From: Oscillospiraceae bacterium
Lineage (GTDB): Bacteria; Bacillota; Clostridia; Oscillospirales; Ruminococcaceae
Assembly (NCBI GenBank): GCA_022791315.1
Contig: JAAVYW010000016.1
Coordinates: 1 to 44,877, forward strand
Direction of reading: 5' to 3'
Length of the DNA stretch: 44,877 nucleotides
Position numbers and translations under genes: made by a program. The notes beneath the pieces are model-generated. The model had not been told where the DNA came from and made no database searches. It saw only the letters and a program-made list of their open reading frames with translations. This document shows, piece by piece, positions 40,173 through 44,877 of this stretch (position 1 is its first letter; each line of letters opens with the position of its first letter).

Positions 40173-41366
40173 ATGAAGCCGGAGGAGATTTTGGGGCGGG
40201 AGGTTTCCGTTGTCATCGACCGCCCGTTGGGTTCCTTTCATCCCAGGACGCGCACCATCCGCTACTCTGTCAACTACGGCTATGTGCCAGGGGTGATGGC
40301 GGGAGACGGGGCGGCGCAGGACGTGTATCTGCTGGGGGTTCCGGTGCCGGTGGGGGTGTATACCGGTGTGGTGGTGGGGGTTGTCCACCGCAGGGATGAC
40401 ACGGAGGACAAGTGGATTGCCGCGCCAAAGGGGATGCACTTTTCCCGCAGGGAAATGGAGGAAGCGGTTGCCTTTGTGGAGCAGTTTTTCGATACGGAGC
40501 TGGTTTGCAGAGAGGAGACGCCGGAGAGAAGGCCGGTGTTGGGGGTATCGCTCTCCCCGGGCGTGGTGTTGGACAGGCCGGGCTCCCCGGCAGGGGAAGC
40601 GCTGCTGGCGGAGGCCGGTGGGAGCAGGAAGCTGCTGGCTGCCCTGCGGGAAGCGGGGGTAGGGAGCATTGAGCTGCGGAATGTGATGCCCGGAGATTCC
40701 CCCTTTGAGGCGGCGGAGGCGGCTTACCGGGTGTGGGAGCAGGGGCTCTTGCTGACGGTACACACAGGGCTGCGGCCTGGGAACCAGGGAAGGGCGGAGA
40801 TTTTCTTAGCGCTGCACCGGCTGCTGGAAACGATGCCCCAGCCGGAGCTAATGCTGGTGGTCCATGCGCTGAAAGACCAGGATGGGGAAACGGCGAAGAG
40901 GGAGACAGCGCTGGCCCTGCGACACCTGGCGGGGGCGCTGCCGGAGGCTACAAGGCTGGCGCTGGAACTGAACCGGGCCAAGGGGGACGGCGACCCAGGG
41001 CATACCCCGGGGGCCTTGCTGGAAATGCTGGAGTGGGCAGAGCTTCCGGGGCTGGGCATCTGCTGGGACTTTGGGCATTACTATTACAATGTGACCCATG
41101 GGGAGGGCGGGGAAGAGATGGTGCCCTCCGAGACATTTTTACAGAAGACCGTGCATACCCATATTCACGCGGTGCAGGACGGAACCACCCATTTCCCCTT
41201 GGGACGGGGGAGGCTGCCGCTGGGAGATTACGCAGCGGCATTAAGGCAGGCTGGCTATGGGGGCGTGTGGAACCTGGAACTGGAGCCTGAACGGTTTTAC
41301 CGCGGGGAGAGCCTGTGGGAGGCCTATCGGGAGAGTATTGTTATCATGCGGGAAACGGTATGGTAG
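40173..41366 (+). CDS. Fusion of inorganic-pyrophosphatase-like domain and sugar-isomerase-like TIM barrel
   Basis: A 397-residue two-domain protein. Residues 1-112 resemble short family I inorganic pyrophosphatase-like proteins of Clostridia: VSVVIDRPLGSFHP, VNYGYVPGVMAGDG, QDVYLLG (Asp45, Asp50) and HRRDDTEDKW (Asp75, Asp76, Asp79, Lys80). Several catalytic carboxylates and the late Lys are kept. Residues about 120-397 form a xylose-isomerase-like (AP endonuclease 2) TIM barrel with SIELRN, LELNR, ICWDFGHYYYN, HTHIHAVQD and NLELEPE, including metal ligands. The joint function may couple PPi removal to a sugar-phosphate step, or the first domain may bind a nucleotide-sugar. SD GAGGGGG precedes the ATG. 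It has its own promoter, and PTS enzyme I follows after 57 bases. Confidence 0.75.
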   Translation: MKPEEILGREVSVVIDRPLGSFHPRTRTIRYSVNYGYVPGVMAGDGAAQDVYLLGVPVPVGVYTGVVVGVVHRRDDTEDKWIAAPKGMHFSRREMEEAVAFVEQFFDTELVCREETPERRPVLGVSLSPGVVLDRPGSPAGEALLAEAGGSRKLLAALREAGVGSIELRNVMPGDSPFEAAEAAYRVWEQGLLLTVHTGLRPGNQGRAEIFLALHRLLETMPQPELMLVVHALKDQDGETAKRETALALRHLAGALPEATRLALELNRAKGDGDPGHTPGALLEMLEWAELPGLGICWDFGHYYYNVTHGEGGEEMVPSETFLQKTVHTHIHAVQDGTTHFPLGRGRLPLGDYAAALRQAGYGGVWNLELEPERFYRGESLWEAYRESIVIMRETVW

Positions 41367-41423
41367 AGGCGCCTAGGATGGACTGGAGCGATGGGGTGCC
41401 TTGGATTACCAGGAGGTGATACC

Positions 41424-43142
41424 ATGAGAATGCAGGGAAATCCGGTGTCGGGGGGAATCGGAATCGGGCCGGTGCTGACTTACCGGCCAGTGCTGCCGCC
41501 AGTGCGGGAGCGCTTTGTGGAGAAAGGGCAGACCGAGGAGGAACGGGAGAGATACCGCGCCGTTATCAAGGAGCTGATGGGCGACCTGCGCAAGCTCTCC
41601 TCTTCCAAGGACGCGGGGGGGCAGATGGCTATCTTTGAAACCCATGCGGAGCTGCTGGCTGACCCGGCCACGATGGAATCGGTCTTTGACCTGATTGACG
41701 GGGGAATCTGCGCCGAGTGGGCAGTACATATCGCCTTCCTGCACTTTGCCGACCTGATGCGGGACAGCGACAACGCCATCACCAGGGAGCGATCCGCGGA
41801 CTTTGAAGACCTGCGGCGCAAGCTGTTGTGCAGGCTCAGCGGCACCAAGCAGCAGGACCTCTCCCACCTGGAGGAGGCCTGCGTGCTGGTGGCGGAGGAG
41901 CTGCTGCCCTCTGATGTGGCGGCGCTGGATGCCCCAAAGGTAAATGCCATCGTCACCGAGCGGGGCGGGGCCACCTCCCATGCGGCCATTTTGGCCCGCA
42001 GCCTGGGTATCCCTATGCTGATGCAGGTGGAAGACTGCACCGGCAAGCTGCTGCCGGGGGAAACTGTGATTGTGGACGCCAGAGAGGGCTTTATGATTGC
42101 CCGCCCCGGCGCTACGGAGCTGCTGCTCTATACCGGCAAGCAAAAGGACTGGCTGCGGGATAGGCAGGAGGCGGTGGACAGCCGGTTCCAGCCTGCGCGA
42201 ACACAGGACGGGGAGGATGTCTCCCTCATGCTCAACGTGGGGGGAGAGGTGCCGATGCCGGACGAGGTGGCGGCCTGCGGCGGCGTGGGATTGCTGCGCA
42301 GCGAATTCCTCTTCTTAGAGCGGAGCGCCCCGCCCAGCGAGGAGGAGCAGTTTTCCCACTACCGGGCAGTGCTGGCGGCCTGTGTGGGTAAGCCGGTGAC
42401 ATTGCGTACCCTGGATGTGGGCGGCGACAAGACAGTCCCCTATCTAAATATGCGGCAGGAGGAGAACCCCTTCCTGGGCCTGCGGGGCCTGCGGCTGTGC
42501 CTTGCCCAGCCGGAACTCTTCCGCACCCAGCTGCGGGCAGCGCTGCGGGCCTCGGTCTTTGGGCCCATGCAGATTATGTTCCCCATGGTGGGCAGTATCG
42601 AGGAATTTGAACAGGCCAAGCGCTTTGTGGAGGCGGTGAAGGAGGAACTGGTACAGGAGGGGCACCACTTCCGGCGGAATATGCCGGTGGGGGTGATGAT
42701 TGAAGTGCCGTCCCTGGCCCTGATGGGGGAGGAACTGGCCCAGGCGGTGGACTTTGCCAGCATTGGTACAAACGACCTGTGCCAATATCTCAATGCCGCC
42801 GACCGGATGAACGACGGGGTGGCTTCCTATTACGACCCCTGCCATCCTGCGCTGTGGAGGCTCATTGCCTCCCTGGGCAAGGCCTTCTCCCGCGCCGGGA
42901 AATCCCTGTGTATCTGCGGCGAGGCCGCGGGGAGCCCTGCCTTTATGGCGGCTGCCTATGGGCTGGGCATCAGCAGCTTTAGCATGGGCCTGGCCTCTAT
43001 CGGGCCTTCTAAACGGGCCCTGCGGGTGCTCAATGCCAAAAAGCTGCGCAGGGAAGCCGCCAGGCTGCCTAAAATGAGCACCTCGGAGGAAGTGCGCCGC
43101 CTGCTCATGGAATTCGCAAATGGGGAGCCGCTAGGGCTATAG
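41424..43142 (+). CDS. ptsI: Phosphoenolpyruvate-protein phosphotransferase (PTS enzyme I)
   Basis: A 572-residue cytosolic enzyme that takes phosphate from PEP to its histidine and passes it to HPr, energising PTS sugar uptake. The phospho-His is His186 in GGATSHAAI. The PEP-binding barrel has LRTLDVGGDK, the signature NPFLGLRGLR, IMFPMV, IGTNDLCQY and the catalytic Cys in CICGE. The length is typical. The ATG at 41424 follows AGGAGGTGAT. HPr and sugar-specific EII genes are not here. PckA at 3871 also handles PEP but is not linked in an operon. Confidence 0.93.
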   Translation: MRMQGNPVSGGIGIGPVLTYRPVLPPVRERFVEKGQTEEERERYRAVIKELMGDLRKLSSSKDAGGQMAIFETHAELLADPATMESVFDLIDGGICAEWAVHIAFLHFADLMRDSDNAITRERSADFEDLRRKLLCRLSGTKQQDLSHLEEACVLVAEELLPSDVAALDAPKVNAIVTERGGATSHAAILARSLGIPMLMQVEDCTGKLLPGETVIVDAREGFMIARPGATELLLYTGKQKDWLRDRQEAVDSRFQPARTQDGEDVSLMLNVGGEVPMPDEVAACGGVGLLRSEFLFLERSAPPSEEEQFSHYRAVLAACVGKPVTLRTLDVGGDKTVPYLNMRQEENPFLGLRGLRLCLAQPELFRTQLRAALRASVFGPMQIMFPMVGSIEEFEQAKRFVEAVKEELVQEGHHFRRNMPVGVMIEVPSLALMGEELAQAVDFASIGTNDLCQYLNAADRMNDGVASYYDPCHPALWRLIASLGKAFSRAGKSLCICGEAAGSPAFMAAAYGLGISSFSMGLASIGPSKRALRVLNAKKLRREAARLPKMSTSEEVRRLLMEFANGEPLGL

Positions 43143-43221
43143 GTTATTCGCAGCATCCCCTTTATAGAGGACAGAGGAAGCGGCCTGATGTACCGGCCCG
43201 TAACTCCTCATCTGTTTTTCG

Positions 43222-43265
43222 CTTCCTTTGTAATACAAAGGAAGGCTCCCCGCCCCTGCGGGGAG
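43222..43265 (+). repeat. Two adjacent hairpins in ptsI-mscS gap
   Basis: CTTCCTTTG/CAAAGGAAG (43222-43230 with 43236-43244) is followed at once by CTCCCCGC/GCGGGGAG (43246-43253 with 43258-43265). There is no T-run after them, so a terminator for ptsI is doubtful. They may be a processing or repeat element. Confidence 0.5.
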
Positions 43266-43293
43266 ACATTGTGCCCAGGTCAGGAGGAGCGGA

Positions 43294-44160
43294 ATGGAAA
43301 AATTTTTGAACGCACATCTGGGGAGCCTTAGCGTGGGGAGGATTCTCACCTCAATTGTGCTGCTGGGCGTGTGCATGATGCTGGTGAAGCTGCTAAACCG
43401 TTGGTTTGCCAGGCTTATCGACAAGAGTAAGCTGGAGACCAGCCTGCACACTGTATTGAAATCGATTCTAAAAGTGATTCTCTATGCCCTCACCGGCCTG
43501 ATTGTAGCCGGGAGCTTGGGAGTGGACACCAGCAGTTTGGTGGCGCTCTTCAGCCTGCTGGGTTTGGCGGTTTCCCTGGCAGTACAGGGGGTGCTCTCTA
43601 ATTTCACCAGCGGTATCCTCTTGTTGATGTCCAAGCCCTTCGTGGTGGGAGACTTTATTGAGGCAGGCGACCAGAGCGGTACCGTGCGGGAAATTAATTT
43701 GATTCACACCACAGTCCAGACCCCGGACAACAAGCTGATTTTTATCCCCAACGGGGACGTTTCTGCCGGGCGGATTATCAACTACAGCCGGGAGCCCAAC
43801 CGGCGCATCAATCTCACAGTGACAGCCTCCTACGATGCGGGAATTGACCAGGTGGAGGAAGCGTTGCGGGAAGCGATTGCCCGTGTGCCCAGCCTGCTGG
43901 AGGAACCTGCCCCCTTTGTCAGCGTGAATGGGTATCTGAACAGCAGTATTGAATATGTGGTGCGGGCCTGGGCAGCGCAGGCTGATTACTGGGACGCCCA
44001 TTTTGCCCTGCTGCATCAAATTAAATATTGTTTTGATGAGGCGGGGATTGAGATGACCTACGACCACCTCAATGTGCATCTAAGGACTGGAGAAGAGGGT
44101 TTGGCTGAGAGGAAGGCTGCTGCCACTGGGGAAAATCCAGTGGAAAAAGGCGGAAAATAA
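43294..44160 (+). CDS. Small-conductance mechanosensitive channel (MscS family)
   Basis: A 288-residue membrane channel that opens on osmotic downshock. Helices lie at about 15-35, 52-75 and 80-112. The last is the pore-lining TM3 with Gly/Ala pattern (LFSLLGLAVSLAVQGVLSNFTSGILLL in two parts), followed by the beta domain signature PFVVGDFIEAGDQSGTV and VQTPDNKLIFIPNGD. The C-terminal domain ends with a charged tail. The size matches E. coli MscS (286 residues). SD AGGAGG precedes the ATG. The next terminator separates it from the rRNA operon. Confidence 0.92.
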   Translation: MEKFLNAHLGSLSVGRILTSIVLLGVCMMLVKLLNRWFARLIDKSKLETSLHTVLKSILKVILYALTGLIVAGSLGVDTSSLVALFSLLGLAVSLAVQGVLSNFTSGILLLMSKPFVVGDFIEAGDQSGTVREINLIHTTVQTPDNKLIFIPNGDVSAGRIINYSREPNRRINLTVTASYDAGIDQVEEALREAIARVPSLLEEPAPFVSVNGYLNSSIEYVVRAWAAQADYWDAHFALLHQIKYCFDEAGIEMTYDHLNVHLRTGEEGLAERKAAATGENPVEKGGK

Positions 44161-44165
44161 GGCAA

Positions 44166-44201
44166 AAACTGGGGAAAACCCCTGGATTTTCCCCAGTTTC
44201 C
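44166..44201 (+). terminator. Terminator of the MscS gene
   Basis: AAACTGGGGAAAA/TTTTCCCCAGTTT (44166-44178 with 44187-44199), 8-base loop. Confidence 0.8.
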
Positions 44202-44241
44202 ATATTTTATCGAAAAAAAGAAAAAAATCGCAAAAAAGCTG

Positions 44242-44270
44242 TTGACAAAAGGGAAGGGATATGATAATAT
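44242..44270 (+). promoter_or_regulatory. rRNA operon promoter
   Basis: TTGACA (44242-44247), 17-base spacer, TAATAT (44265-44270) with TG before it (extended -10). The leader to 16S is about 205 bases and holds no gene. Confidence 0.75.
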
Positions 44271-44481
44271 AATGAAGCTGTCAGCGAGAGCAGTAAGAAA
44301 GCTCGAGAGAGACAGCAGATAGGACCTTGAAAAGTGAACAATATTACGACGAATTAGTACAGAACCCTGGAAATGATTTGAGAAGTACTAATACAGACAG
44401 TAATGAAAGACGTTAGTGTTTGGAATTAGAGCTTGGAAACTTTTTGAGATTATTGGTGCCTAGCAGGTGCTGATGATACAA

Positions 44482-44877
<396 letters not shown>

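Overview
This window reads as a chromosome piece from a Gram-positive, anaerobic, spore-lineage Firmicute, most likely order Oscillospirales (Ruminococcaceae/Oscillospiraceae type). The evidence is the 5' part of a 16S rRNA gene at the right end, strong SD sites, consensus sigma-A promoters, U-run terminators, a T-box leader, a DnaD/DnaI-type protein pair and a spore-photoproduct-lyase-like protein. Most of the window is GC-rich. Two stretches are clearly more AT-rich and probably arrived by transfer: about 8940-12770 (restriction-modification gene) and about 29220-30360 (THUMP-type methyltransferase).

Layout. 1-960: right end of an integrated element, with a cut-off cell-wall amidase, terminators, and a 3' tRNA-Ser fragment that looks like an attachment site. 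1152-3795: a diaminopentanoate-dehydrogenase-like oxidoreductase and an MFS drug exporter whose leader encodes a short peptide. 3871-8787: PEP carboxykinase, a lipoprotein, a FAD/Rieske oxidoreductase and cysteine synthase. 8940-12770: AT-rich island with one large type IIG-like restriction-modification protein. 12772-18696: leuA, cimA, a small membrane protein and recD2. 18970-23683: a leucine-type T-box leader, an acyl-CoA synthetase, a zinc-ribbon/pseudokinase/PASTA membrane protein and a TIM-barrel isomerase, all on one strand with short gaps. 23892-25736: NUDIX hydrolase, membrane protein, a decayed acetyltransferase and the ribosome hibernation factor. 25889-29049: minus-strand amidohydrolase, unknown protein, TSCPD protein and PHP phosphoesterase. 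29352-33911: methyltransferase, YCII protein, DnaD-like and DnaC/DnaI-like proteins, SPL-like radical SAM protein. 34033-36918: ABC exporter with its own leader peptide, and a DUF4397-like protein. 37255-44160: MDR dehydrogenase, tRNA-Arg, GH29 fucosidase, a pyrophosphatase-like/TIM-barrel fusion, PTS enzyme I and a MscS channel. 44242-44877: rRNA promoter and the start of 16S rRNA.

The most striking observations are: (1) a T-box whose specifier reads CUC (Leu) and whose UGGU bulge suits tRNA-Leu, placed before an acyl-CoA synthetase rather than before leucine biosynthesis genes; (2) a degenerate kinase with a zinc ribbon and PASTA-like repeats in the same transcription unit; (3) two exporters (MFS and ABC) each preceded by a small leader ORF and alternative RNA pairings near the SD; (4) fusion of a family I pyrophosphatase-like domain to a sugar-isomerase TIM barrel; (5) a family of structured GC-rich intergenic repeats ending in a purine-rich tail that sometimes supplies the next gene's SD. 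All functions are read from sequence motifs and family knowledge; no database search was run.
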